Shown: in pieces, positions 6,423 through 14,052 of the stretch
How the letters are laid out: each line of letters begins with the position of its first letter
Position numbering within the stretch: position 1 is the stretch's first letter
From: SAR86 cluster bacterium
GTDB lineage: Bacteria > Pseudomonadota > Gammaproteobacteria > Magnimaribacterales > AG-339-G14
Direction: 5' to 3'
DNA length: 35,675 nt
Assembly (NCBI GenBank): GCA_028135785.1
Contig: JAOIHS010000008.1
Span: 1 to 35,675, forward strand
Made by a program: the position numbers and the translations under genes
Notes under the pieces: model-generated
Databases searched by the model: none
What the model was told of the DNA's origin: nothing
The model's input: the letters and a program-made list of their open reading frames with translations, nothing else

Positions 6423-9160
6423 TGTGCTTCGCCCCAATTATTTGCAATGCCGCTCTCGACTTCTAAAGGCACGCTTAGATCTGCTGCTTTAGACATTATT
6501 TCCGCTACTTTTTTTTCTACCTGCTCAGAGTCTTTATCAGCTACTTCAAGAATTACCTCATCGTGAACTTGTAAAATCATTTTTGCCATTGGTTTTTCTG
6601 CCTCTAGCCAATCGTGAATAGAAATCATAGCAATTTTCATAATATCGGCTGCAGTCCCTTGCATGGGTGCATTAATCGCTGCTCGCTCAGATGCTTGTCT
6701 GGTTCTGCCACTATGAATTCCAGGTAAATATAAACGTCTACCGAATAATGTTTCAACATACCCTTTTTCTCTGGCTCTTTCTTTTGTTTGCTCCATATAA
6801 AGACGAACGCCTGGATATTTAGCAAAATAGGAATCTATGTAATCCTGGGCCATATTTCTTGGAATACCCAAAGCCTTACCTAATCCAAAAGCAGACATGC
6901 CATAAATTAGGCCAAAATTTATTGCTTTCGCACTGCGGCGTTGTTCATCTGTTACCGCTTCTCCAGGATTTCCAAAAACTTCAGCTGCAGTGGCTGAGTG
7001 AATATCTTCGCCGTTTTCAAAGGCTTTAATCATACCTTTATCTTTCGATAGATGAGCCATGATTCTCAACTCTATTTGTGAGTAATCTATCGACAGCAAC
7101 TTAAAGCCTTTTGGAGCTATAAAAGCATTTCGAATCATTCGTCCCTCTTCTGATTTAATTGGAATATTTTGTAGATTTGGATCCGCTGAAGACAATCTTC
7201 CCGTTGTCGTCACAGCTTGGTGATAAGAAGTATGAACTCTACCTGTCGTTGAAGAAATTTGCTCTGGTAAGCTGTCGGTATAAGTACTTTTCAGTTTTGC
7301 TAAGGTTCTATGTTCTAACAAAATTTTTGGTAATTCATATTCTCGTGCTAAATCTTGCAAAACCGATTCATCGGTTGAAGGTTGACCACCTGGAGTTTTT
7401 TTCAAAACGGGTAAATTCATCTCATCGAAAAATATTTGGCGAAGATCTTTTGTCGAAGCCAAATTAAATTCTTTGCCGGCTGCGCTATATGCTTGTTCTT
7501 CCAAGCCATTTATTCTTTGACCTAGATTATTGGATTGAATGCGAAGCACCTCTGAATCAACGAGTGCTCCGTTTTGCTCTACTTCGGAAAGCACTTTAAT
7601 CATTGGCAAATCAATTTCAGCTAAAACCTTTTCTAGCTTTGGAGTTTTGGCTAGCTTTTCTTTTAATAGTTCATAACAGCGGAAGGTTACATCTGCATCT
7701 TCAGCCGCATAGTGACCGCCTGCAGCTAAATCAACTTGATTGAAAGTTATTTGTTTAACACCTTTACCAGCTACCTCCTCATAGGTAGTTGTTGTGTAAT
7801 TTAAATAAAATTTAGCCATCGCATCTAAATTATGACGAGTGGCTGTTGAATCTAAAACGTAAGACATCAACATACTATCGCTAGCGATATTATTTATTTC
7901 TAACCCGTGTTGAGCCAACACATTGCGATCAAATTTTATATGTTGTCCCACGATCGGCACTTTTTCTAGAAGTGGCTTTAATTTTTCGATAACCATTTTT
8001 TTTGAAAGCTGCTTGGGCGCACCTTCATAATCGTGCTGAATTGGAATGTAAGCCGCTTCGCCTGATTTTGCACATAACGAAATTCCAACTAAATTAGCAA
8101 TTGTAAAATCAAGACTATCGGTTTCTGTATCTAGTGCCAAAACTTTTGCTTTGGATAACTTTTTAATCAATGCATCTAAGTCTGCTTCTTTTAAAATACA
8201 TTGGTATTTAGTATTTATTTTTTTGGCTGGCTCGGTTTGTGTTTCGTTAGTAGCCATCGCATCATTTTTGGCAGTACCTTGTTTAGCCTTGGGAACAGCT
8301 CCTTTTATTAGTGTCTTGAATTCAAAATCAGTAAACAACTGATGTAGTTTGTCTGTATCTCTTTTTCCAACGGTCAAATCATTTATCCCAAAATCTAATT
8401 TGACGTCTTTTTTAATAGTCGTTAGTTGTTGTGATAATTTCAATTGCTCAATGCTATCGCGTAAATATTCTCCGACCTTGCCAGGGATTTCTTCGGCATT
8501 GGCAATGACATTTTCAACCGTTTCATATTTGGTTAACCAATTTACGGCAGTCTTAGGTCCTACTTTATTAACGCCAGGAATATTGTCAGATGTGTCGCCC
8601 ACTAAAGCTAAATAATCTATTATTTGATTAGGCTTTACGCCAAACTTTTTCATCACTCCAACTTCATCTAAGATTTCGTTACTCATGGTATTAACCAAAC
8701 GGATATTTTTCGTGACGAGTTGCGCAAGATCTTTATCCCCAGTTGAAACCACGGTTTTGATACCTTGTGCTTCAGCTTGGGCAGCCAAAGTACCAATGAC
8801 ATCATCAGCTTCGACGTTGTCGACCACAAATATTTTCAAACCCAAAGCTTCACAAATATCATGAATGGGTTGGATTTGCGGCCTCAAGTCATCCGGCATA
8901 GGCGGACGGTTGGCTTTGTATTGATCGTACATATCATTACGAAAGGTTGTCCCTTTCGCATCAAAAATCATTCCCACCGGACTATTCGGATGATCTTCCA
9001 AAATTCTCATGACCATAGTGGTTACGCCTCGAACAGCCCCTGTAGGATGACCGGAAGATGTCGTTAAGGGTGGTAAAGCATGATACGCACGATAAACGTA
9101 AGACGAACCATCTACTAGAATTACCGAGTCGTTATCTGAAGTGCTTTCTGGTTTTGCCAT
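6419..9160 (-). CDS. polA: DNA polymerase I
   Basis: A complete 913-residue Pol I with all three activities. Residues 1 to about 300 are the 5'-3' nuclease domain (VDGSSYVYRAYHAL, VSTGDKDLAQL, GDTSDNIPGV). A polar linker follows at about 295-318. The 3'-5' proofreading domain begins at about 320 and keeps the metal-binding motif LALDTETD, so it should be active. The polymerase domain has motif A DYSQIELR, motif B RRSAKAINFGLIYG with the Phe of E. coli Pol I, and motif C QVHDEVILE. The enzyme fills gaps in excision repair and replaces RNA primers. It is convergent with engB, and its stop overlaps a possible microprotein frame on the other strand. Confidence 0.97.
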   Translation of the reverse strand: MAKPESTSDNDSVILVDGSSYVYRAYHALPPLTTSSGHPTGAVRGVTTMVMRILEDHPNSPVGMIFDAKGTTFRNDMYDQYKANRPPMPDDLRPQIQPIHDICEALGLKIFVVDNVEADDVIGTLAAQAEAQGIKTVVSTGDKDLAQLVTKNIRLVNTMSNEILDEVGVMKKFGVKPNQIIDYLALVGDTSDNIPGVNKVGPKTAVNWLTKYETVENVIANAEEIPGKVGEYLRDSIEQLKLSQQLTTIKKDVKLDFGINDLTVGKRDTDKLHQLFTDFEFKTLIKGAVPKAKQGTAKNDAMATNETQTEPAKKINTKYQCILKEADLDALIKKLSKAKVLALDTETDSLDFTIANLVGISLCAKSGEAAYIPIQHDYEGAPKQLSKKMVIEKLKPLLEKVPIVGQHIKFDRNVLAQHGLEINNIASDSMLMSYVLDSTATRHNLDAMAKFYLNYTTTTYEEVAGKGVKQITFNQVDLAAGGHYAAEDADVTFRCYELLKEKLAKTPKLEKVLAEIDLPMIKVLSEVEQNGALVDSEVLRIQSNNLGQRINGLEEQAYSAAGKEFNLASTKDLRQIFFDEMNLPVLKKTPGGQPSTDESVLQDLAREYELPKILLEHRTLAKLKSTYTDSLPEQISSTTGRVHTSYHQAVTTTGRLSSADPNLQNIPIKSEEGRMIRNAFIAPKGFKLLSIDYSQIELRIMAHLSKDKGMIKAFENGEDIHSATAAEVFGNPGEAVTDEQRRSAKAINFGLIYGMSAFGLGKALGIPRNMAQDYIDSYFAKYPGVRLYMEQTKERAREKGYVETLFGRRLYLPGIHSGRTRQASERAAINAPMQGTAADIMKIAMISIHDWLEAEKPMAKMILQVHDEVILEVADKDSEQVEKKVAEIMSKAADLSVPLEVESGIANNWGEAH

Positions 9161-9213
9161 GAATACTTTCGTTTTGTGGTTCGTTATACTTACTCAAGGA
9201 GTTTATTAGACCC

Positions 9214-9717
9214 ATGAGAAAAGTTCTAACCCTCATTTTAGTTTTTTGCATTGCCCTGCTTGGGACTGCTTACTATATGGAATTTGCATTAGGCTTAGAG
9301 CCTTGCGCGATGTGCATCATTCAAAGAATTGCAGTCGCCTTAGCTGGGTTAGCAGCTTTAATTGGCCTCATCCATAATCGCTATCCTAAAATCTATTTTA
9401 GCTTAACTGCGCTTTTTAGTGCAGGTGGTGCAGCCTCAGCCATTCGTCATCTGTATCTACAATCATTGCCCGCTGATCAAGTGCCTACATGCGGGCCTGA
9501 CTTGAGCTATTTAATAGATCAATCCTATTTCAGTGATGCCTTGAGAATGATGCTCATTGGAGATGGGAATTGTGCAGAAGTGATGTGGACACTAGCAGGT
9601 ATTTCTATTCCAGGCTGGGTTTTGATTTGCTGTATTTTTATTCTAGGTTTTTCCATAAAAGAGATGTACTTTCCAAATTTTTTTTATAGGAGAAGTAGTG
9701 AAATCAAGAGGGATTGA
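9214..9717 (+). CDS. dsbB: Disulfide bond formation protein DsbB
   Basis: A 167-residue inner-membrane protein with four predicted membrane spans. The first periplasmic pair is CAMC at residues 31-34, in the family context EPCAMCIIQR. The second pair is Cys93 (PTCGPDL) and Cys120 (GNCAEVMW). DsbB reoxidises DsbA and passes the electrons to quinone. dsbA lies about 4 kb away on the other strand. A ribosome site AAGGAG lies 12 bases before the ATG, a slightly long spacing. polA starts divergently 53 bases upstream. Confidence 0.95.
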   Translation: MRKVLTLILVFCIALLGTAYYMEFALGLEPCAMCIIQRIAVALAGLAALIGLIHNRYPKIYFSLTALFSAGGAASAIRHLYLQSLPADQVPTCGPDLSYLIDQSYFSDALRMMLIGDGNCAEVMWTLAGISIPGWVLICCIFILGFSIKEMYFPNFFYRRSSEIKRD

Positions 9718-9778
9718 TGATTCTTCATCTAAAATAGTAGGACATATAAAAAAGGAGATAGATAATTTAAAATCTTAA
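9698..9778 (+). CDS. Possible 26-residue peptide overlapping the dsbB end
   Basis: A GTG at 9698 sits 5 bases after a good ribosome site (AGGAG) and opens a 26-codon frame beginning MKSRGIDDSSSKIVG and ending NLKS. It overlaps the last 20 bases of dsbB in another frame, which would allow coupled translation. The composition is polar and no family is recognised. It may be a gene remnant or chance. Confidence 0.22.
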   Translation: MKSRGIDDSSSKIVGHIKKEIDNLKS

Positions 9779-9847
9779 TATGAAAGACTTCCTCTTTTGG
9801 TAGGAATTATTGATTGTCTTTTTTTCTTTTAAATATTAGAAAACTTA

Positions 9848-9876
9848 TTGACAAATTAGGCCTGTTTAAATACTTT
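9848..9876 (+). promoter_or_regulatory. Candidate sigma70 promoter before the acidic-protein operon
   Basis: A perfect -35 TTGACA at 9848 is followed after 17 bases by TACTTT as a -10. It lies 22 bases before the first possible start codon of the next gene, with no other gene in between, so it probably drives the run from 9910 to 11048. Confidence 0.5.
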
Positions 9877-9909
9877 TAAGGTTAATTTAAGCAAAAGATG
9901 CGGGGAAAT

Positions 9910-10344
9910 ATGAATATAGATAAAAAAAATACATACAGAATTGTTTTCACATATGATGAAGAGCCTTCATTAAATATGGTTTATGCAGAAGTTGGTGATG
10001 GTGATTATGAGATTTTTGGTGCTTTTTCTGGAATATGTGGTGGTTTGGGAATGTTTCATCAAAATGCTGATGGTGAAATCACCGTCTCAGACGACCCTTT
10101 TGAATTCGACACTAAGTACGAAGATGAAGTTGAAGAAATCTGTAAAAAAATCGAGTCTTTGAGAGCAGAATTTGAAGATACAGATAGCGATGGCAATCTT
10201 AAAGGTTTATCAGATACGGGGAAAAAGTTTATGCTAGGCTCCCATGCAAATGATGATGGTTACGAATGGGCATATTCCGAAGATGCATCTGAAGATTTTA
10301 TCTATGATGTACAAGACGAGTGGAATCTTAAATTCAACATGTAA
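9910..10344 (+). CDS. Acidic protein of unknown function with an EF-hand-like loop (paralogue 1)
   Basis: An unrecognised acidic cytoplasmic protein of 144 residues, with no signal peptide or membrane segment. The ATG at 9910 is preferred over 9898 because a GGGGA ribosome site sits just before it. The N-terminal half holds YRIVFTYDEEPSLNMVY and FGAFSG. The C-terminal half holds DTDSDGNLKGLS, which matches the DxDxDG calcium loop of EF hands apart from its last position, then YSEDASEDFIYDVQDEWNL. The next reading frame repeats this layout and is clearly homologous, so the two arose by tandem duplication. Calcium binding is inference from the loop. A DNA-mimic role is another guess prompted only by the charge. 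Confidence 0.7.
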   Translation: MNIDKKNTYRIVFTYDEEPSLNMVYAEVGDGDYEIFGAFSGICGGLGMFHQNADGEITVSDDPFEFDTKYEDEVEEICKKIESLRAEFEDTDSDGNLKGLSDTGKKFMLGSHANDDGYEWAYSEDASEDFIYDVQDEWNLKFNM

Positions 10345-10785
10345 TTTAAGAGAATTTACATAGATTTTGAAGAGCTAAATAAAATTCTAATTGTAAATAG
10401 TGAAAACAGAATAGTTGTAAACATTGTCTATGCTCCTGTTGAAGGAGGCTATATTGGCGCCTTTTCAGGAGACTCAGGGGGAATCTTTGATTATCGAGTT
10501 TTTTATATTGATGAAGATGAGGTGGCAAATATAGATGATGATTGTGATGCTTTAGATGTTCCTGATCCTGAGGTGACAGCTGAGACTTTTTCACAACTTG
10601 AAGGTGAAAGATTTAAGTTTGAAGATGAAGACGATGATGGCGCACTTTCCAAAGAAGGTCAGGCATTCATAGATGATATAGAGGAAGATGACGGACTAAA
10701 AACTAAATATTCTTCCTCCGCTTCTAAAGATATTATTTATTTTTTGCAAGATGAATGGTCCATTAATTTTTTTCTTGACGATTAA
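10345..10785 (+). pseudogene. Tandem paralogue 2 of the acidic EF-hand-like protein; no standard start codon before mid-gene
   Basis: The frame stays open, and in the same phase as paralogue 1, from directly after its TAA stop to 10785. The whole stretch is homologous: NIVYAPVEGGYIGAFSG matches NMVYAEVGDGDYEIFGAFSG, DEDDDGALSKEG matches the EF-hand-like loop, and ASKDIIYFLQDEW matches the C-terminal box. No ATG, GTG or TTG occurs in frame before a GTG at 10522, which lies inside the domain. An AAGAGA at 10348 is followed 6 bases later by ATA (10360), as if an ATG had mutated, and an ATT lies at 10354. It may be a decayed start, a non-canonical start, readthrough of the TAA, or a shortened protein from 10522. 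Confidence 0.6.
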
Positions 10786-10787
10786 AT

Positions 10788-11048
10788 ATGAAAACTTTTG
10801 AAGTAACGTGGCATCTAGATTTTTGGGAAAACGGTGTCGAAAAAATTACAACCGAGAATATAGAAGCAGAAAATCTGGATAATCTCTTTGACATTTTAGA
10901 TGAGGGTATAGAAGAGGGAGAGTTTTGTCCTGAAGATGAATTTCCGGAATACGAAAAAAGTTTCAATTTAGAATACGTGATAATTAAAGATGAAGGCGAA
11001 CTAGTCTATAAAGACGAAGATTTTGATATTAGTAAGCTAGAAGAATAG
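10788..11048 (+). CDS. Small acidic protein of unknown function
   Basis: An 86-residue, strongly acidic protein (MKTFEVTWHLDFWENGVEK at the start, EDFDISKLEE at the end) with no signal peptide or membrane segment. It begins 3 bases after the stop of the acidic paralogue pair and ends in a strong terminator, so it is the last gene of that run. It lacks the DxDxDG loop of its neighbours. The alternation EVTWHLDFWENG and LEYVIIKDEGELVYKDED suggests a small beta-rich fold. I do not recognise the family. Confidence 0.65.
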   Translation: MKTFEVTWHLDFWENGVEKITTENIEAENLDNLFDILDEGIEEGEFCPEDEFPEYEKSFNLEYVIIKDEGELVYKDEDFDISKLEE

Positions 11049-11080
11049 AAATTTTATCTATTCTTTCTTTTTTTTCTTTC
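11041..11080 (+). terminator. Intrinsic terminator after the acidic-protein operon
   Basis: A perfect 9-bp stem, AAGAATAGA (11041-11049) with TCTATTCTT (11057-11065), has a 7-base loop and is followed by a T-rich run. It overlaps the stop codon of the upstream gene and the end of the converging minus-strand gene. Confidence 0.75.
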
Positions 11081-11237
11081 TACTACTAGGACCAATAATA
11101 ATGGTTGGCGGTCCTTGATAGATCGGATGATCTTCTGGAAGAATTTTAATATTATATTTTTTAGAAAGAGCTTCTAGAACCTCTTGAGTTATCTCTCCGT
11201 TCTTATTTATTTCTATCTCTTTATCTTTTTTTTTCAT
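11058..11237 (-). CDS. 59-residue basic small protein, unknown
   Basis: A short frame beginning MKKKDKEIEINKNGEITQ and ending SSRKKKKKE. The middle (ITQEVLEALSKKYNIKILPEDHPIYQGPPTIIIGP) looks like a compact structured segment rather than random translation. It starts 4 bases after the stop of the upstream membrane-protein gene, so the two form an operon. No family is recognised. Both ends are Lys-rich, the opposite charge to the acidic proteins that converge on it. Confidence 0.5.
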   Translation of the reverse strand: MKKKDKEIEINKNGEITQEVLEALSKKYNIKILPEDHPIYQGPPTIIIGPSSRKKKKKE

Positions 11238-11241
11238 GTTA

Positions 11242-11502
11242 TCAAGAGGTTAAAGTTTGTGAACTAGGAAAACTTTCGGCATTTTTAAATGCTGTTCGCA
11301 CTATATATTTTCTAATCACCGAAATAAGTGTCAACACTAAAGTCTGTATTGCTGAAATAAGGAAAGCATTACTCATGCCAGTGCTCATCATTAACGCTAA
11401 AGTCCCATATGAAGTAGTCCAAGCTATTGGCATCGCTATTGCAGTATCGGTCATTGACTCGCGGAGTGTTTTTTTATCTATTTTTTTCATTATTTTATTC
11501 AT
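11242..11502 (-). CDS. Small two-span inner-membrane protein, unknown
   Basis: An 86-residue protein. Residues about 20-42 (AIAMPIAWTTSYGTLALMMS) and 45-65 (NAFLISAIQTLVLTLISVI) are hydrophobic spans, followed by RKYIVRTAF, a layout also seen in small phage and plasmid membrane proteins. A second in-frame ATG at 11490 is an equally good start. The gene is divergent from the WYL regulator, and its candidate -10 (TACTAT, 11525 down to 11520) is placed by the shared palindrome in that gap, which leaves a very short leader. It is co-transcribed with the 59-residue gene behind it. Function unknown. Confidence 0.6.
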   Translation of the reverse strand: MNKIMKKIDKKTLRESMTDTAIAMPIAWTTSYGTLALMMSTGMSNAFLISAIQTLVLTLISVIRKYIVRTAFKNAESFPSSQTLTS

Positions 11503-11519
11503 AAATTTAAAGCTTGTGG

Positions 11520-11568
11520 ATAGTACTTTAAGCTTGCGACATATTTTGTCGGATGAGAATGTTATAAT
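11520..11568. promoter_or_regulatory. Palindromic bidirectional promoter with RecA-NDp-like layout (site 1)
   Basis: The palindrome CGACA-TATTT-TGTCG (11537-11551) lies between divergent genes. On the plus strand TTGTCGGAT (11546-11554) is followed after 8 bases by TATAAT (11563-11568). On the minus strand ATGTCGCAA (11542-11534) is followed after 8 bases by TACTAT (11525-11520). Neither -10 has a normal -35 at 17 bases. The layout TTGTCRGTG-N8-TAN3T is that of the mycobacterial RecA-NDp promoter bound by the WYL activator PafBC. The plus-strand gene here is itself a WYL regulator, which suggests autoregulation. Confidence 0.7.
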
Positions 11569-11595
11569 TGCTCATATTGAATTCAGGAGCAAAAT

Positions 11596-12594
11596 ATGGG
11601 TAATCCAACCTTAAGACAAATCACAATGCTTGAGCTAATACCTCGAGCGCCACAAAAAACATATGCGAAAGAACTCAAAGATAAATTGAGTAATCGAGGT
11701 TATGAAATAGACGAACGAACCATTCAAAGAGATTTAGTGGCCTTGGAGAGAACCCTGCCTTTAAGGTGTGACGATCGAGACAAACCTTATGGTTGGTCTT
11801 GGGCAGAAAAAGGTATAGGTATCCAAGCACCAGCCATGGATCCCATTGAAGCACTTACCTTATCTTTGGCTGAGCAATACTTAGAGCCGTTGATGCCAAC
11901 TGCAAATTATAAAAGAGTGCGTATCTTTTTTGATCGAGCCAACGCTGTCTTGAAAGAAAGTAGTCCAAAATTAATCAATCGTTGGCGGGATCGCGTTCGA
12001 GTCTTGCCCGAGATGATCCGTTTTAAAAAACCGAAACTAATTGAAGGCATCGAAGATCAGCTTTATCGAGCTGCTTTTGAGGGTTTGCAAATTAAGGCTT
12101 TGTATCGCAAACGCGGCGAAACTCAATCGGCTCTGAGGCATATCCATCCGCTTGGCCTGGTTATGAAGGGCAGCATCAATTACTTAATTTGTATGATGGA
12201 TGAAGATGCCGAACACCCTAGATATATGCCTATTCATCGATTTGAACAGGTAACGATACTCGATGAAAAAGTTAAAGAGCCCAAAAATTTTAATTTGGAC
12301 GAGTTTGTCCATACCAATAATTTGAGTTTTGAGTTCAGCAAAGATCTTTATACATTCAAGGCTTTATTTGATTACACCGCTGCCGCGCATTTAGTGGAAA
12401 CGCCGCTAAACAGTACTCAAGCGGTTAAACGTCAAACCGATGGTCGATTATTAGTGACTGCCCGCATGACTGACACCTTGCAGTTCGAGCAATGGCTTAA
12501 AAGTTTTGGATCAGATGTTGAAGTGTTAGCACCTAAAAAACTAAGAAATAAATTTAAACAATTAGCCAAAGAGCTAAGCAATCAATACAAATAA
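11596..12594 (+). CDS. WYL-domain transcriptional regulator (HTH-WYL-WCX)
   Basis: A 332-residue regulator of the YafY/PafBC type. An N-terminal winged helix-turn-helix (residues about 5-60, recognition helix near DERTIQRDLVALE) is followed by a helical linker, a WYL domain (about 155-225, with HPLGLVMKGSINYLICMMD and MPIHRFEQV) and a C-terminal WCX region (about 245-325, with MTDTLQFEQWLKSFGSDVEVLAP). WYL domains sense nucleic acid or nucleotide ligands, and members include the DNA-damage activators PafBC and DriD and the defence-island repressors BrxR and CapW. The gene leads a run with a membrane protein and RmuC. Its promoter carries the palindrome shared with the gap at 16135, the most likely target. 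Whether it activates or represses is not decided by sequence. Confidence 0.88.
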   Translation: MGNPTLRQITMLELIPRAPQKTYAKELKDKLSNRGYEIDERTIQRDLVALERTLPLRCDDRDKPYGWSWAEKGIGIQAPAMDPIEALTLSLAEQYLEPLMPTANYKRVRIFFDRANAVLKESSPKLINRWRDRVRVLPEMIRFKKPKLIEGIEDQLYRAAFEGLQIKALYRKRGETQSALRHIHPLGLVMKGSINYLICMMDEDAEHPRYMPIHRFEQVTILDEKVKEPKNFNLDEFVHTNNLSFEFSKDLYTFKALFDYTAAAHLVETPLNSTQAVKRQTDGRLLVTARMTDTLQFEQWLKSFGSDVEVLAPKKLRNKFKQLAKELSNQYK

Positions 12595-12596
12595 AT

Positions 12597-12938
12597 ATGA
12601 AGAAAGAAGATCAAAAAGAATGGGAAGTAGAAGAAGCAGAAAATACATTTCTATGGATTAAAAATTATATTTTTACCATTGAAGCACTCATGTTGATGGC
12701 TTTGGGTTTTAACTTGAAATACTTCATTAGCTTTTCAAGCTTTGATTTGGTGATTGCCTCAATTTTGGTGATCTCTGCCTTATCTATCTTTCTAACTTAT
12801 TTTTTATATGTGGCAATCGTTTTTAGAGGACAGATTTTGGAGACTGATTTACAAATATCATTTGATTACGCCTACAAACCAATACTTTATATTAGCTCCA
12901 TAGTATTCACCTTTATTCTAATGGCTGTTAATCTTTAG
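12597..12938 (+). CDS. Three-span inner-membrane protein, unknown
   Basis: A 113-residue protein with a charged N-terminus (MKKEDQKEWEVEEAENTF) and three hydrophobic segments at about residues 22-44, 50-76 and 92-112. The ATG is 2 bases after the stop of the WYL gene and its own stop is 2 bases before the RmuC start, so it is part of a tight operon. I do not recognise the family. The context suggests a membrane partner for RmuC, which has a single N-terminal span. Confidence 0.65.
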   Translation: MKKEDQKEWEVEEAENTFLWIKNYIFTIEALMLMALGFNLKYFISFSSFDLVIASILVISALSIFLTYFLYVAIVFRGQILETDLQISFDYAYKPILYISSIVFTFILMAVNL

Positions 12939-12940
12939 AA

Positions 12941-13852
12941 ATGGAAATTATTTCTTTTGCTCTATCTCTTACTACTCTTATCTTAGTAGTTTTAGTAATT
13001 TACTTAACTTTTAAAAAAGGAAAAAATTCTGATCTTGATGGGGTAAAAACTGAATTAACCGAAAAATTCTCAACAAGTCTTGAAAGGCTAGCTGGCATCT
13101 CAAAAGATATTGATTCTCTTAAAGAAACAACGTCTTCAATGAGTTTACCTATTACCAATTTAAATAAATATTTAGGCGGAAATGTTCAAACTGGTCGATT
13201 GGGTGAGTGGAATCTTGAATCTATTGTCAAAGACATCATTCCGAATAATAAATATTTCTTTCAGCACGTGATAAATCCAAAGACCCAAAATCAAGTTGAC
13301 TGCGCTATAGAAACAACCAACAAAATTCTTATTCCAATTGATTCTAAATTTTATGCTGCTCAATATGCTGCTTATCAGGAAGCAACTAAAAAAACAGAAA
13401 GAGATAAAATCTTAAATGAACTTAAAAGATCTATTGAAAATGATGCTGACGCTATCAAAGAAAAGTACATAGTTAAAAATATTACATCAAATATAGGAGT
13501 TCTTTACACTCCATCAGAGGGTCTCGTTTCCATGGTTAATTTAATAGACGGACTTAGAGAATCTCTGCTAAGAGAAAAAAATATTTTGATTCTTGGTCCT
13601 AATTCATTAGCAGGCTTCCTTGATTCAATCAGAATGGGTCATGACGCTGTTGAGCTAAATGAAAAAGCTGAGCTGATTGGAAAAATTATTAATGAAGTAA
13701 GTGAAGAATTTTCAAATTTAGATATGAAAACAGGTGAGTTACAAAAAGCTATCGGTGGTGTCGCTAACAAAATTGACGAATATCAAACTAGAATAAATGT
13801 TATGAGCCGAACCTTAGAAAAAGCTGGAAAGGATTTAAAAGATGGAGATTAA
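12941..13852 (+). CDS. rmuC: RmuC-family protein
   Basis: A 303-residue protein with an N-terminal membrane span (about residues 4-24), a coiled-coil region (about 30-70, EKFSTSLERLAGISKDIDSLKETTS) and an RmuC domain. The domain is marked by GRLGEWNLESIVKDIIP, NQVDCAIETTNKILIPIDSKFYAAQY, TPSEGLVSMV and LGPNSLAGFLDSIRMG. RmuC limits inversions at short inverted repeats in E. coli, its fold is related to the PD-(D/E)XK nucleases, and RmuC-like proteins also occur in antiphage islands. At 303 residues it is shorter than the usual 350-480 and looks divergent. Its stop overlaps the start of the next frame (TAATG), showing translational coupling. Confidence 0.85.
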   Translation: MEIISFALSLTTLILVVLVIYLTFKKGKNSDLDGVKTELTEKFSTSLERLAGISKDIDSLKETTSSMSLPITNLNKYLGGNVQTGRLGEWNLESIVKDIIPNNKYFFQHVINPKTQNQVDCAIETTNKILIPIDSKFYAAQYAAYQEATKKTERDKILNELKRSIENDADAIKEKYIVKNITSNIGVLYTPSEGLVSMVNLIDGLRESLLREKNILILGPNSLAGFLDSIRMGHDAVELNEKAELIGKIINEVSEEFSNLDMKTGELQKAIGGVANKIDEYQTRINVMSRTLEKAGKDLKDGD

Positions 13853-14052
13853 TGCAAAACATTTTTCTTTTGGAAGAAATGAAACTTAAAGAATTAGTAT
13901 CGATAAATGATCAATATACTCAATCGATTAATATCGAACGAGATGAATCTTCTTTAGACCGAATTAATGCTTATGTCCCTACAGCTATTACAAAAAAGGC
14001 TCTTGATTCATTCATAAATGCCTGCTCTGATGAAAAAAAACAAAAAGCTTGA
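13852..14052 (+). pseudogene. N-terminal fragment of an unidentified gene, truncated at a deletion junction
   Basis: A 66-residue frame translationally coupled to rmuC (TAATG). It begins MQNIFLLEEMKLKELVS and contains QSINIERDESSLDRINAYVPTAITKKAL, which reads like the ordered start of a larger protein rather than a complete one. It then runs antisense into the end of the truncated glycosylase gene and stops. I cannot name the parent family. Large ATPases of defence islands are a guess from context only. Confidence 0.45.

Noticed and set aside
11520-11568. LexA (SOS) box in the palindromic promoters
   Set aside because: The gammaproteobacterial LexA box is CTG-N10-CAG; these sites are CGACA-N5-TGTCG and do not match.
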